Below, piece after piece: positions 16,791 through 25,242 of a stretch of DNA of 53,847 nucleotides. A program made the translations under genes and the position numbers. Source of the DNA: Hyphomicrobiales bacterium (lineage in GTDB: Bacteria > Pseudomonadota > Alphaproteobacteria > Rhizobiales > Beijerinckiaceae). How positions within the stretch are numbered: the first letter of the stretch is position 1; the number at the start of each line of letters is the position of its first letter. The notes under the pieces were generated by a model, which was given only the letters and a program-made list of their open reading frames with translations, ran no database searches and had not been told where the DNA came from. The stretch lies in contig JANXTB010000066.1 of the NCBI GenBank assembly GCA_025356415.1, forward strand, positions 1 through 53,847, read 5' to 3'.

Positions 16791-18307
16791 TCATGCCCCG
16801 CCATATGCATGCCGATGGTCGCGCGATCCGTCTCGCCGATCGGCGCGACATACGAGATTGTCCCCTCCGACATGACCGCGACGCGATCCGCCAATTCGAG
16901 AATTTCATCGAGATCTTCGGAGATCAGCAACACGGCGGCGCCGCGATTGCGCTGCTCCATAATCTGCGAGCGGATCTCGGCGACCGATGCGAAGTCGAGC
17001 CCGAAGCACGGGTTGGCGACGATCAGGACATCGACATCACCCGACAATTCGCGCGCCAGAACCGCGCGCTGCACATTGCCGCCCGAGAGATCGCCTATGG
17101 CGGAATCGGGCGATTGTGTTTTCACGCGATACGTCTCGATCAACTCGCGCGCCTTGGCGCGCATCGGACCGGGCGAGAGCCACCAGCCCCATTTGGCGTT
17201 CGGCGGACGATCGAACGAGCGAAACGCCATATTCTCGGAGACGCTCATGCGCGGCACTGTCGCGTTTTTCAGCGGCTCTTCAGGAAGCCCGAAAATCTTC
17301 AGGCGATAAAAAGAATCGCGCGTCGGCTCAAAAGGCTGGTCGCGCACGAAGATGCGGCCCTCATGAACCGGGCGCTGGCCAGACAGCACTTCCATCAATT
17401 GCGACTGGCCGTTGCCCGACACGCCGGCGACGCCGACGATCTCGCCGGACTTCACTTTCAGATTGACCCGATCGAGCACATTCTTGTCTGCCTCGTCGTG
17501 CGAGCTCAGGCCCGCCACTTCGAGCACGGCCGCGCCGGGCGCTTTTTCGATGCGGGTTGCGCGCGTGGTGATTTGCGTATCGCCGATCATCATGCGGGCC
17601 ATGGCGTCGGTCGAGAGTTCGGACACCTTGCCGCCGCCCACACGCTGCCCGCGCCGCAGCACGGTGAGCGAATCCGCAAAGGCTGTGACCTCGCGAAATT
17701 TATGCGTGATCATGACGACCGAGATTTCCTTGCGGTCGGTCATGCCGCGCAGCAGGCCCAGAATCTCGTCAGCCTCCTGCGGTGTGAGCACGGAGGTCGG
17801 CTCATCGAGAATGAGCAGGCGCTGGTCGAGATAGAGCAGCTTGAGGATTTCGAGCTTCTGCTTTTCGCCCGCCGCCAGTTGCGACACGGGAATGTTGAGC
17901 GGCGCGCGGAACGGCATGCGCTCGAGGAACGCCTCCAGCGCCTTCGTTTCCTTCGCCCAATCGATGATCGCCGGCGCATCGGCACGGCTGATGACGAGAT
18001 TCTCCGCGCCGGTGAGGCACGGCACGAGCGTGAAATGCTGGTAGACCATGCCAAGCCCAAGAGCGCGCGCGTCGCGCGGATTGCGCACGTTGACTTCCTG
18101 CCCGTTGAGCAGCAGCGAGCCCTTGTCGGCCTGATAGAAACCCATGATGCATTTGACGAGCGTCGATTTGCCGGCGCCGTTTTCGCCAAGAAGCGCGTGG
18201 AACGAGCCGGCTTCCACCTTGAGCGACACATCGCCGAGCGCGACGAGCGGCCCGAAGATCTTCGTCATGCCGATAGTTTCGAGCGAGAGCGCCTGCGGCT
18301 GGGTCAT
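16787..18307 (-). CDS. ABC transporter ATP-binding protein, nucleoside/BMP-type (two ABC domains)
   Basis: A 506-residue tandem ATPase. The first domain has Walker [10 protein letters not shown], a signature-like [13 protein letters not shown] and Walker [12 protein letters not shown]. The second has a degenerate Walker A ([10 protein letters not shown]), a good [15 protein letters not shown] and a degenerate Walker B ([11 protein letters not shown]). This asymmetric layout is that of the importers that work with BMP-family binding proteins and take up purine nucleosides or bases. It would power the two permeases at 20009-22050. It is separated from them by the formamidase and biuret hydrolase genes, which places the hydrolases within the transporter operon. 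Confidence 0.9.
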   Translation of the reverse strand: MTQPQALSLETIGMTKIFGPLVALGDVSLKVEAGSFHALLGENGAGKSTLVKCIMGFYQADKGSLLLNGQEVNVRNPRDARALGLGMVYQHFTLVPCLTGAENLVISRADAPAIIDWAKETKALEAFLERMPFRAPLNIPVSQLAAGEKQKLEILKLLYLDQRLLILDEPTSVLTPQEADEILGLLRGMTDRKEISVVMITHKFREVTAFADSLTVLRRGQRVGGGKVSELSTDAMARMMIGDTQITTRATRIEKAPGAAVLEVAGLSSHDEADKNVLDRVNLKVKSGEIVGVAGVSGNGQSQLMEVLSGQRPVHEGRIFVRDQPFEPTRDSFYRLKIFGLPEEPLKNATVPRMSVSENMAFRSFDRPPNAKWGWWLSPGPMRAKARELIETYRVKTQSPDSAIGDLSGGNVQRAVLARELSGDVDVLIVANPCFGLDFASVAEIRSQIMEQRNRGAAVLLISEDLDEILELADRVAVMSEGTISYVAPIGETDRATIGMHMAGHD

Positions 18308-18317
18308 GACTCGTTCC

Positions 18318-18995
18318 TTACGGCAGATGATCGAGAAAAGTCGACGATGTCGCGACGGCGCCGAAAACGCCGCCCTGCATTTTCACCATGTTCAGCGCGG
18401 CAAGATGATTGCCATGATCGGTCGCTCCGCAGCAATCTTCCAGCAGCAAACATTCGAAGCCGCGATCATTGGCCTCGCGCATCGTGGTGTGCACGCAGAC
18501 ATCGGTGGTGATGCCGGCCAGCACGATGTTGCGAATGCCGCGCGTGTGCAGCATCAGTTCGAGATCGGTGGCGCAGAACGAGCCCTTGCCGGGCTTGTCG
18601 ATGATCGGCTCGCCGGGAAGCGGCGCCAACTCCTCGATAATGTCCCAGCCGGGTTCGCCGCGCACGAGAATGCGCCCGCAGGGGCCGGCATCGCCAATGC
18701 CTGCACCGATCTGTTGCGAGCGCCAGCGCTTGTTCGCAGGGAGATCCGAGAGGTCGGGCCGGTGCCCCTCGCGCGTGTGGATGATGTGATAACGCCTGTC
18801 GCGCAGCGCTTTCAGCACGCGCTTGATCGGCTCAATCGGCGCGCGCGTGAGCGAAATGTCGTAGCCCATCTTGTCGACGTAGCCGCCGACACCGCAGAAA
18901 TCCGTCTGCATGTCGATGATGATGAACGCCGTGTTCTCGGCAGTAAGCTTTCCGTCGAAGGGCCAGGCGTAGGGATCGGAGGGAATGGTCGCCAT
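18318..18995 (-). CDS. biuH: Biuret amidohydrolase (isochorismatase-like)
   Basis: A 225-residue hydrolase with triad Asp28 ([10 protein letters not shown]), Lys134 (IIDKPGKG) and Cys167 ([10 protein letters not shown]). From memory, the spacing of these residues (28/134/167) is the same as in Rhizobium leguminosarum biuret hydrolase (36/142/175). The stretches [27 protein letters not shown] and [14 protein letters not shown] look like that enzyme rather than other isochorismatase relatives. It converts biuret to allophanate and ammonia in the cytoplasm. Allophanate hydrolase and cyanuric acid hydrolase, the usual partners, are not in the window. It starts 3 bases after the formamidase stop. 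No alignment could be run. Confidence 0.75.
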   Translation of the reverse strand: MATIPSDPYAWPFDGKLTAENTAFIIIDMQTDFCGVGGYVDKMGYDISLTRAPIEPIKRVLKALRDRRYHIIHTREGHRPDLSDLPANKRWRSQQIGAGIGDAGPCGRILVRGEPGWDIIEELAPLPGEPIIDKPGKGSFCATDLELMLHTRGIRNIVLAGITTDVCVHTTMREANDRGFECLLLEDCCGATDHGNHLAALNMVKMQGGVFGAVATSSTFLDHLP

Positions 18996-18998
18996 GTC

Positions 18999-20000
18999 TC
19001 AGGCCTTCTCGCCGAAGCTGCGCGTCGGCGCCGGAAAGCCGCAGGATGTTCCATCCGTGTGGATGATCTCGTTCTCCCACGGCAGTCTGTATTCGCCCGC
19101 GACCAGATCTTTCATGTAAGTATAAGGACAATCCTGCGCGCCGCCTTTTACAGCCGTGTAGCCGCGATGGCCGAACTGGTAGATGTTGTTTTCAACCGAC
19201 CAATGTTTTCGCGCCTCACGCACGAGATCGGGCCGCACTTCGGCGGTGATGATTTCATCCGCGCGGCCTGTTTGTCCGTGTGCGATGATCGTGCCGTCGA
19301 AGTTGACAATCATGCCCTCGCCCATGGAATCGAACGAGCCATCCGTGCCGCACATGCAAACGTTGGCGGTTACCATGAGATTGCAGAATGCGTTCGACTG
19401 GTTGGTGAAGCGCCATGATTGACGGATCGGCGGGGTGTAGCCCGCCGTGCGTATCATGATTTCCGCGCCCTTGTAGGCGCATTCGCGCGCCATTTCCGGG
19501 AACATGCCGTCATGGCAGATGATCAGCGCGAGCTTGCAGCCGTTAGGCCCGTCGATCACCGGAATGCCTTGATCGCCGGGCTCCCATGGCTCGACCGGAA
19601 CCCACGGATGCATCTTGCGATAGTAGAGTTTGATGTCGCCGTGATCGTCGATCACGAGGCCGGAATTATACGGCATGCCGTGCGGGTTGAACTCCATGAT
19701 GGAGAAGCAGCCCCAGATCTTGTTGTCGATGCACGCCTGCTTGAAGGCGCGCACTTCGGGCCCATCGACCGAGCACATGATCTCGGGATTGATGTCCATC
19801 GAGAGGCCATGCAGCGCGTATTCCGGGAAGACGACGATATCCATGGTGGCGAGATTACGCCGCGCCTTGCCGACGAGCTCGACAATGCGGCGCGTTTGCG
19901 ACGCGAGTTGCGCGGGCGTTTCAACCACCGGCAATTGCAATTGCACGAGGCCGATGACGACGCCGTTCGGACTCTTGTTCAAGCCGCCAAGACCGCTCAT
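18999..20000 (-). CDS. Formamidase (nitrilase superfamily, AmiF type)
   Basis: A 333-residue enzyme with the nitrilase-type Glu-Lys-Cys triad: Glu60 (VVFPEYALHG), Lys129 (YYRKMHPW) and Cys162 (ALIICHDGMFPE). The segments PWEPGDQGIPV, NQSNAFCNLM, WSVENNIYQFGHRGY and the C-terminal KDLVAGEYRLPWE match the AmiF/AmiE aliphatic amidase group. Length and the MSGLGGLN start resemble AmiF formamidase, which yields formate and ammonia from formamide. A short-chain aliphatic amidase role remains possible. AGAGG precedes the ATG at 20000. It lies between the permeases and the biuret hydrolase, so transport and amide hydrolysis are coexpressed. Confidence 0.8.
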   Translation of the reverse strand: MSGLGGLNKSPNGVVIGLVQLQLPVVETPAQLASQTRRIVELVGKARRNLATMDIVVFPEYALHGLSMDINPEIMCSVDGPEVRAFKQACIDNKIWGCFSIMEFNPHGMPYNSGLVIDDHGDIKLYYRKMHPWVPVEPWEPGDQGIPVIDGPNGCKLALIICHDGMFPEMARECAYKGAEIMIRTAGYTPPIRQSWRFTNQSNAFCNLMVTANVCMCGTDGSFDSMGEGMIVNFDGTIIAHGQTGRADEIITAEVRPDLVREARKHWSVENNIYQFGHRGYTAVKGGAQDCPYTYMKDLVAGEYRLPWENEIIHTDGTSCGFPAPTRSFGEKA

Positions 20001-20008
20001 TCCAACCT

Positions 20009-20929
20009 CTATTTGGTGATCGACAATTCGCCCGGCGCATCGCGCGACGCATTCTTCGAGCCGGCGGAACCGACCATGATGAGCAGCGTCAGGATGTAGG
20101 GAGCGGCGTTGAAGAAATAATAGCCCTGCGTCACGCCGACAGATTGCAGCGCCGGGCCGATGGCGCCGGTGGCGCCGAACAGGAACGCCGCCGCCACGCA
20201 GCGCAAGGGATTCCAGCGCGCGAAAATCACCAGCGCAACCGCCATGAGTCCCTGCCCCGATGACAGGCCCTGGTTCCACGAGCCCGGATAATAGAGCGAC
20301 AGAAACGCGCCGCCGACGCCGGCCAGAAACCCGCCTGCTGCGGTCGCGAGAAAGCGCACGAGATCGACCGACACGCCCATGGCGCGCGCGGAGGCCGCGC
20401 TGTCGCCGCTCATGCGCACCAGCAGGCCCCAGCGCGTGTTGGCGAAGGCCCAGTACATGATGATCGCGACGACAATGCCGATCAGCAGCAGCGGATGAAT
20501 CTGCAGCGCAGAGGTGAGTTTCGCATTGCCCGTCCAGGCGCCAAGCGAAATGGAATCGAGGCGCGGCGCGGTCGGCTGGATGTAGGCCTTGCCGAAGAAG
20601 AAGGCGAGACCGGTGCCCAGCAACATCATGGCGATGCCGAAGGCGATATCGTTCACGCGCGGCAGCTTGCAGACGAAGCCGTGGATAGACCCGAGCGCGG
20701 CGCCCGCGCAACCCGCCGCCAGCACGCCGAGCCACGGCGAGCCCGAATGATAGGACACGGCGTAAGCCGACATGGCGCCCATCACCAGCGTGCCCTCGAG
20801 GCCGAGATTCACGCGGCCCGATTTTTCGGTGAGGCATTCGCCAAGCGCGACGAACATGAAAGGTGTGGAGACGCGCAGCGCGCCGCCGAGGATTGCGACG
20901 AAGACTGTGGCGAGAAGGCTGTCGCTCAT
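20009..20929 (-). CDS. ABC transporter permease, nucleoside/BMP-type (second permease)
   Basis: A 306-residue integral membrane protein with about eight or nine hydrophobic spans. Typical family elements are GECLTEKSGRVNLGLEGTLV near the N-terminus and GAALGSIHGFVCKLPRVND, followed by FGIAMMLLGTGLAFFFGKAY. These belong to the YufQ-like permease of BMP-type importers. Its ATG overlaps the stop of the first permease gene (ATGA). It is followed after 8 bases by formamidase. Confidence 0.9.
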   Translation of the reverse strand: MSDSLLATVFVAILGGALRVSTPFMFVALGECLTEKSGRVNLGLEGTLVMGAMSAYAVSYHSGSPWLGVLAAGCAGAALGSIHGFVCKLPRVNDIAFGIAMMLLGTGLAFFFGKAYIQPTAPRLDSISLGAWTGNAKLTSALQIHPLLLIGIVVAIIMYWAFANTRWGLLVRMSGDSAASARAMGVSVDLVRFLATAAGGFLAGVGGAFLSLYYPGSWNQGLSSGQGLMAVALVIFARWNPLRCVAAAFLFGATGAIGPALQSVGVTQGYYFFNAAPYILTLLIMVGSAGSKNASRDAPGELSITK

Positions 20930-22050
20930 GTGCGGTCCCCTGCCGATTTGCCTTTGAAAATAGCGAAGCGCCCATAAAGCGTCTCCGATGTCAGCAGGAC
21001 GAGAAAGATCAGCCCCTGCAGGACGAGCACGGTGGCGTCTGGCAGATCCATGCGGCGCTGGATGAGCCCGCCTGATGCGACTAGGCCGCCGAACAGTATC
21101 GCGACGAAGATGACCGCGATCGGATTATGCCGCGCAAGAAACGCGACCAGGATTCCGGTGAAGCCATAGCCTGCCGCAAGCGACGCATTGGCGCGACCCT
21201 GAATAGCGGCGACTTCGTAAAAACCCGCGAGCCCCGCGCAGGCGCCGGCGATGGCCGTGCAGGCGAGAATGAGTTTTCCGACAGGAAGTCCCTGCGCGAG
21301 AGCCGCGCGTGGATTTCCGCCCGTTATGCGCGCGGCGAAGCCGAAGGTGGTGCGCGTCATCAGGATATGCAGCGCGATGGCGATGATGATGCCTGCCGCC
21401 AATCCCCAATGCACATCGGTGCCGGGAATTTTGCCGACCATATAGGCGTCGCCGATCGGTTTGGTGGAGGGCTTGTTCGGGTTCGTCAGGTCGCGCAGCG
21501 CGCCTTCGACAAAGAAGTTCATGATGGCGATGCCGATGTAGGTCATCAGCAGCGTGGAGATGGTTTCGTTGACGCCGCGCGAATAACGCAGGAAGCCGGC
21601 GAAGCCGACCCAGACGGCGCCGGCGAGCATGCCCATGATCGCCATGATGATGAGCGCCAGCATGGGGGGGACGCGTTCCAGCATGGGTATCGCGACCGCG
21701 GCCGAAACGAAACCACCGATCACCAGCGCGCCTTCGCCGCCGATCATCACCATGCCGATGCGCGCGGGGATGGCGACTGCGAGTGCTGTGAGAATGAGAG
21801 GCGCAGAACGCTGCAGCGTGTTCTGCAACGAGAAGGCCGTGCCAAAGCCGCCGCGGTAAACCAGTTCGAAGAAGGTGATCGGGTTCTTGCCGATGGCGAG
21901 CAGGAAGAGGGAGAACAGAAAAGCCGCGCCGCAGAGCGCGATCAACGGAATGGCGATGAACTCGCTGTCCTTGCGCAGGCGGAGCCAGAATTCTTCGGCG
22001 CCTTCCTTCGCGACTGGCGCGGGGACGATGGCCTGAGCAGCCTCCTGCAT
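20926..22050 (-). CDS. ABC transporter permease, nucleoside/BMP-type (first permease)
   Basis: A 374-residue integral membrane protein, YufP-like. It starts with a cytoplasmic stretch of about 30 residues, then shows multiple spans with the family motifs LILTALAVAIPARIGMVMIG, GEGALVIGG and VNETISTLLMTYIGI. It pairs with the permease at 20009-20929 to form the channel for the BMP-type binding protein at 22236. A palindromic repeat and a stable hairpin separate it from that binding protein gene, so its expression is probably lower. Confidence 0.9.
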   Translation of the reverse strand: MQEAAQAIVPAPVAKEGAEEFWLRLRKDSEFIAIPLIALCGAAFLFSLFLLAIGKNPITFFELVYRGGFGTAFSLQNTLQRSAPLILTALAVAIPARIGMVMIGGEGALVIGGFVSAAVAIPMLERVPPMLALIIMAIMGMLAGAVWVGFAGFLRYSRGVNETISTLLMTYIGIAIMNFFVEGALRDLTNPNKPSTKPIGDAYMVGKIPGTDVHWGLAAGIIIAIALHILMTRTTFGFAARITGGNPRAALAQGLPVGKLILACTAIAGACAGLAGFYEVAAIQGRANASLAAGYGFTGILVAFLARHNPIAVIFVAILFGGLVASGGLIQRRMDLPDATVLVLQGLIFLVLLTSETLYGRFAIFKGKSAGDRT

Positions 22051-22078
22051 GCTTTTGTCTCCCGATCCGGCATCAGCC

Positions 22079-22170
22079 CGTCATTGCGAGGAGCGAAGCG
22101 ACGAAGCAATCCATCTAGCGGCGGCTATTTAGATGGATTGCCGCGTCGCCTACGGCTCCTCGCAATGACG
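22079..22170. repeat. REP-like element, full copy, between binding-protein and permease genes
   Basis: It runs from CGTCATTGCGAGGAGCGAAG to CTCCTCGCAATGACG and can fold as a long hairpin. A further partial copy (CGTCATTGCGAGGCGACGG) follows at 22184-22203. Confidence 0.9.
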
Positions 22171-22200
22171 AGGCTTATTTTTTCGTCATTGCGAGGCGAC

Positions 22201-22222
22201 GGGGCGGCGCAAGCGCCGCCCC
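22201..22222 (-). promoter_or_regulatory. Intercistronic hairpin downstream of the BMP binding-protein gene
   Basis: GGGGCGGCG and CGCCGCCCC form a perfect 9-base stem with a CAAG loop. It lies 13 bases after the binding-protein stop codon on the minus strand. It has no adjoining T run, so it looks like an mRNA-protecting or attenuating structure rather than a full terminator. Confidence 0.6.
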
Positions 22223-22235
22223 TGCACACGATGGA

Positions 22236-23345
22236 TCAGGTGATCGATCCGACGACGCCTTCGAGCAGATAGTTCATCTGGTCGAGATAGGGGTCGTAAT
22301 TGTCGTAAGATTTGTCGATCACGAGCTTGCCCTTGTTGTCCTTGAGCATGCCCGTGTAGATCGGCTTCTTCGCCTTGAGATCGGCGATCGCCGCAGCGCC
22401 TGCCTTGCGGGCTTCTTCCGTCGCGCCAGCGCCGAAGGGCGTGTTCATGACCATGTCGGTGTCGTAACCGCCGGCCAGCATGTTGGGGAGCGGTTCGCCC
22501 TTGGCGAGCTTGTCCGCATAGATCTTGTAGATCGTCTCCCACTTGTATTCGGCGCCGGTGATGAAGCCCTTGGGCGCGAGCGGCGCCTGCGAGGCGTTGT
22601 GACCGCAGGTCTTCACGCCACGCTTTTCAGCGGTCTCGATGACGACCTTCGGGCCATCGACATGGCACGTGATGACGTCGCAACCCGCGTCGACCAGCGC
22701 GTTGGTGGCTTCCGCTTCGCGCACGGGCAACGACCAGTCGCCGGTGAAGATCACCTGCACGGTCGCGTTCGGGTTCACCTTGCGGGCGCCGAGCAGGAAG
22801 GAGTTGATGTTCGACAGCACCGAAGAGATAGGCTTGGCGGCGACGAAGCCGAGCTTGTTCGATTTGGTCGAGAGGCCAGCGGCGACGCCGTCCACGTAAT
22901 GCGCCTGATTCAAATAGCCGAAGTAGGAACCGAGGTTCTTGGGGTGCTTCGAGGCGTCCCAGAGCGGCGCGGCGTGGCGGAATTCGACCTTCGGGTATTT
23001 CTTGGCGAGATCGACCATGAAGGGCGTGAAATAGCCGAACGACGTGCCGAGCACGATGTTGGCGCCATCGAGGTTCACCATCGATTCCATCGCCTTTGCG
23101 CAGGCGTCGGTTTCGGCGACATTCTCTTCTTCGACGGCTTTGATGCCCGGCAGCGCCTTCAGCGCCTTGATGGCCATGGAATGCGCCTGGTTCCAGCCGA
23201 AGTCGTCGCGCGGACCGACATAGACGATGCCGATGGTGACGCCGGCGGCGAGCGCCCGGTTGCTGGTCGAACCGAGAAGCCCGGCGGCGCCCAACGCGCT
23301 TGCCCCATGCACGAACCCACGGCGGGAGATGCGGAAATCACTCAT
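22236..23345 (-). CDS. BMP-family ABC transporter substrate-binding protein (Tat-exported)
   Basis: A 369-residue periplasmic binding protein. The N-terminus carries a twin-arginine motif (SRRGFV at 7-12), a hydrophobic stretch and an Ala-rich cleavage region near 35. The mature part begins VTIGIVYVGPRDDFGWNQAH, a PBP1/BMP-type start, and contains GTSFGYFTPFMVDLA. BMP proteins bind purine nucleosides, and some relatives in proteobacteria bind purine bases or other nitrogen compounds. The ATG at 23345 has GGAGG 8 bases upstream, and a sigma54-type promoter lies 65 bases further up. It should give the importer its specificity. Confidence 0.88.
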   Translation of the reverse strand: MSDFRISRRGFVHGASALGAAGLLGSTSNRALAAGVTIGIVYVGPRDDFGWNQAHSMAIKALKALPGIKAVEEENVAETDACAKAMESMVNLDGANIVLGTSFGYFTPFMVDLAKKYPKVEFRHAAPLWDASKHPKNLGSYFGYLNQAHYVDGVAAGLSTKSNKLGFVAAKPISSVLSNINSFLLGARKVNPNATVQVIFTGDWSLPVREAEATNALVDAGCDVITCHVDGPKVVIETAEKRGVKTCGHNASQAPLAPKGFITGAEYKWETIYKIYADKLAKGEPLPNMLAGGYDTDMVMNTPFGAGATEEARKAGAAAIADLKAKKPIYTGMLKDNKGKLVIDKSYDNYDPYLDQMNYLLEGVVGSIT

Positions 23346-23980
23346 CGCGTAAACCTCCAAACGTTCCGTCGTGTCGCCCCCCGGCGCACCCGGACCCTTG
23401 ACAAGAAAAGCAAGGAGCGTGCCGCAGCTTGACCGGCCAAGCGGAGCTTTAGCGCTGAAATAACAGCCGGAGTTTGAACGGGGCGCCCACGCAAGAGGCG
23501 AGGCGCCGTATCGGAATCCAGAAAGGCCTTTAAGGGCGCTATTTTCCATGGCGGGTTTTCGACCTGATCCGCAGGGACGCGCGGGCCCTTGCGGCAATTC
23601 AGGCGGAAGACGTTTCCTTCCGGGTCTTCGAGCACGGCCTGCCGCGCATTATAATAAGTGTCGTAGGGATCTTTCACGATGCGCCCGCCAGCCGCGATGC
23701 AGGCCTGCGCCAGCGCGCCTACCTCATCGGGGCTCTCCACCTCGAACGTGAGATAGACCTGCACGGCGCCACGGCCCTTCGGGCGACGCTCAGAGATCTG
23801 CAGGAGATCGTAGGCCTGATCGGCATTGAAGCCGAGCTCCATGCCGCGCGCATCGAGGCAGCGGTAGATGGGCGAGCGATGCGTTTCGATCTCGCTGAAA
23901 CCCAGCAGCCGCGCGTAGAAGCCCGACAGCTTTTCGATGTCGCGCGCAAGGATGTTCACATAGGCCAGACGCGCGCTCAT
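23342..23980 (-). CDS. VOC (glyoxalase-like) protein with an odd basic C-terminal tail
   Basis: Residues 1-130 form one VOC module (LAYVNILARDIEKLSGFYARLLGF to VLEDPEGNVFRLNCR). The conserved strand and helix pattern is clear, though only part of the metal set is obvious. The remaining 80 residues (from about WKIAPLKAFL on) are rich in Arg, Leu and Ala, do not resemble VOC sequence, and are encoded by DNA that also holds the sigma54-type promoter and ribosome site of the next gene. The natural stop may have been lost by a small indel, or the extension may be genuine. The start overlaps the upstream oxygenase stop (ATGA) and the stop overlaps the binding-protein ATG. Confidence 0.7.
   Translation of the reverse strand: MSARLAYVNILARDIEKLSGFYARLLGFSEIETHRSPIYRCLDARGMELGFNADQAYDLLQISERRPKGRGAVQVYLTFEVESPDEVGALAQACIAAGGRIVKDPYDTYYNARQAVLEDPEGNVFRLNCRKGPRVPADQVENPPWKIAPLKAFLDSDTAPRLLRGRPVQTPAVISALKLRLAGQAAARSLLFLSRVRVRRGATRRNVWRFTR
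23410..23424 (-). promoter_or_regulatory. Sigma54 (RpoN) -24/-12 promoter for the BMP transporter/hydrolase operon
   Basis: On the minus strand the sequence is CGGCACGCTCCTTGC, which differs from TGGCACG-N4-TTGC only at the first base. Transcription would start near 23398, about 53 bases before the ATG at 23345. It lies inside the 3' extension of the VOC reading frame. Confidence 0.6.
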
Positions 23981-24972
23981 GCGGAAGCTTGCGCTGGCGC
24001 GTAGCCATAAGAGCGGCGAAACATTTCCGCCATGTGGTCTGCCGCCGTGCAGGGTGGATATTTCGGCGGGCTCTCGCCCGTGACGCAGCTCGGGATTGCG
24101 ACGACCTTCGCGTTTGGGCTTGGCGACATGAAGAACGGGATGGAATAACGCGTGCCGCCGCTGCGGTTGTTCTTCACGCGATGCATGTTCGAGGAATAGA
24201 CATCATTGGTCCAGCGCGCCATCAGGTCGCCGAGATTGACAATATAGGCGCCGGGAATGGGCGGCGCGACGATCCACTCGCCTGCGAGATTGCGCACTTC
24301 GAGGCCACCCGAGAAATCCTGCGCCAGCAGCGTGATGCCGCCCCAATCAGTATGCGCGCCGGCGCCGATCTGGTTTTCGTCGGCGTTTTCGGGATGCGGC
24401 GGATATTTGATAAGCCGCAGGGTCGCGGACGGCGGATCGAAATATGGCGCGAAGAATTGTGCGTCCAGCTCAAGCGAGCGCGCGATGTGCTCCAGCACGC
24501 GATCGCCGAGCATGATCATCGCGGCGTAATAGGCATTGAGCGTCTGGCGCATGGCGGGCTGCGTGGCGGGCCATTGATTGTGCCCGTAGCCGCGCATTTT
24601 CTTGATGGCGAGTGGGTGATCGTCGGGCAGTTCGAGCCCGCAGTAGAAGGCTTCCTTCAGGTCTGGCGGCGCGGCGGGCGCATTGGCGTCCTGGCTGTCG
24701 AGCTTCTGCGCGCCCATCTGTTCGTAGCCGGAATTCGCCGGCGAATTCTTCATGTCGAGCGCGGCCTTCTGCGCGAGCGGCAGGTCGAAGAAATCCTTCG
24801 AGACGCGAAACGCCGCGTCGATGAGCGCGGGATCGACGCCGTGGTTCTTCACGGTGAAGAAGCCGATGGTGCGGCAGGCGATGTGGATCTCGCGCGCGAT
24901 GTGTTCGTCGGTCGCCGCGAGGTCGATGACAGGAACGCTGCGGGCGGGCGATGGCGGCGTGTAGAGGATCAT
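23977..24972 (-). CDS. 2-oxoglutarate/Fe(II)-dependent oxygenase, isopenicillin N synthase-like (copy 2)
   Basis: A 331-residue enzyme with an N-terminal DIOX_N domain (VPVIDLAA and IGFFTVKNHGVD) and the C-terminal catalytic domain. Iron ligands are His207, Asp209 (GAHTDWGG) and His264; 2-oxoglutarate is bound by Arg275-x-Ser277. It is the first gene of the long minus-strand run 24972 to 15181, with GGAG 9 bases before the ATG. It is clearly divergent from copies 1 and 3 outside the motifs, so the three are not recent duplicates and probably act on different intermediates. The substrate is unknown. Confidence 0.85.
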   Translation of the reverse strand: MILYTPPSPARSVPVIDLAATDEHIAREIHIACRTIGFFTVKNHGVDPALIDAAFRVSKDFFDLPLAQKAALDMKNSPANSGYEQMGAQKLDSQDANAPAAPPDLKEAFYCGLELPDDHPLAIKKMRGYGHNQWPATQPAMRQTLNAYYAAMIMLGDRVLEHIARSLELDAQFFAPYFDPPSATLRLIKYPPHPENADENQIGAGAHTDWGGITLLAQDFSGGLEVRNLAGEWIVAPPIPGAYIVNLGDLMARWTNDVYSSNMHRVKNNRSGGTRYSIPFFMSPSPNAKVVAIPSCVTGESPPKYPPCTAADHMAEMFRRSYGYAPAQASA

Positions 24973-24989
24973 CTCAAAGAACTCCAGGT

Positions 24990-25028
24990 CGTCATTGCGA
25001 GGAGCGAAGCGACGCGGCAATCCATCTT
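24990..25028. repeat. REP-like element, half copy
   Basis: The left arm only, CGTCATTGCGAGGAGCGAAG to GCAATCCATCTT, just upstream of oxygenase copy 2. Confidence 0.85.
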
Positions 25029-25072
25029 CGTCGCCGCGGTGATTGAGGCCTCACGAACCCCGCCCCTAGCCC

Positions 25073-25158
25073 CTCCCCACAAGGGGGAGGGGAACACCAT
25101 GCGACGCTCGCAAGCTTTTTGCTCATGCTGGGCGTCTTCCCCTCCCCCTTGTGGGGAG
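25073..25158. repeat. GC-rich inverted repeat (second repeat family)
   Basis: A perfect 22-base inverted repeat: CTCCCCACAAGGGGGAGGGG at the left arm (25073-25094) and its reverse complement at 25137-25158, 42 bases apart. It is followed by a small CTCGCCGAAGGCGAG hairpin. It fills most of the gap between oxygenase copies 3 and 2, so these two genes may be separate transcription units. Confidence 0.85.
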
Positions 25159-25242
25159 GGCGACTCGCCGAAGGCGAGCGGGGTGGGGGTCGTGTGATGT
25201 TGAACCATTACGTGCGCGGCTGCGCTCGCAATGACAAGGCCT

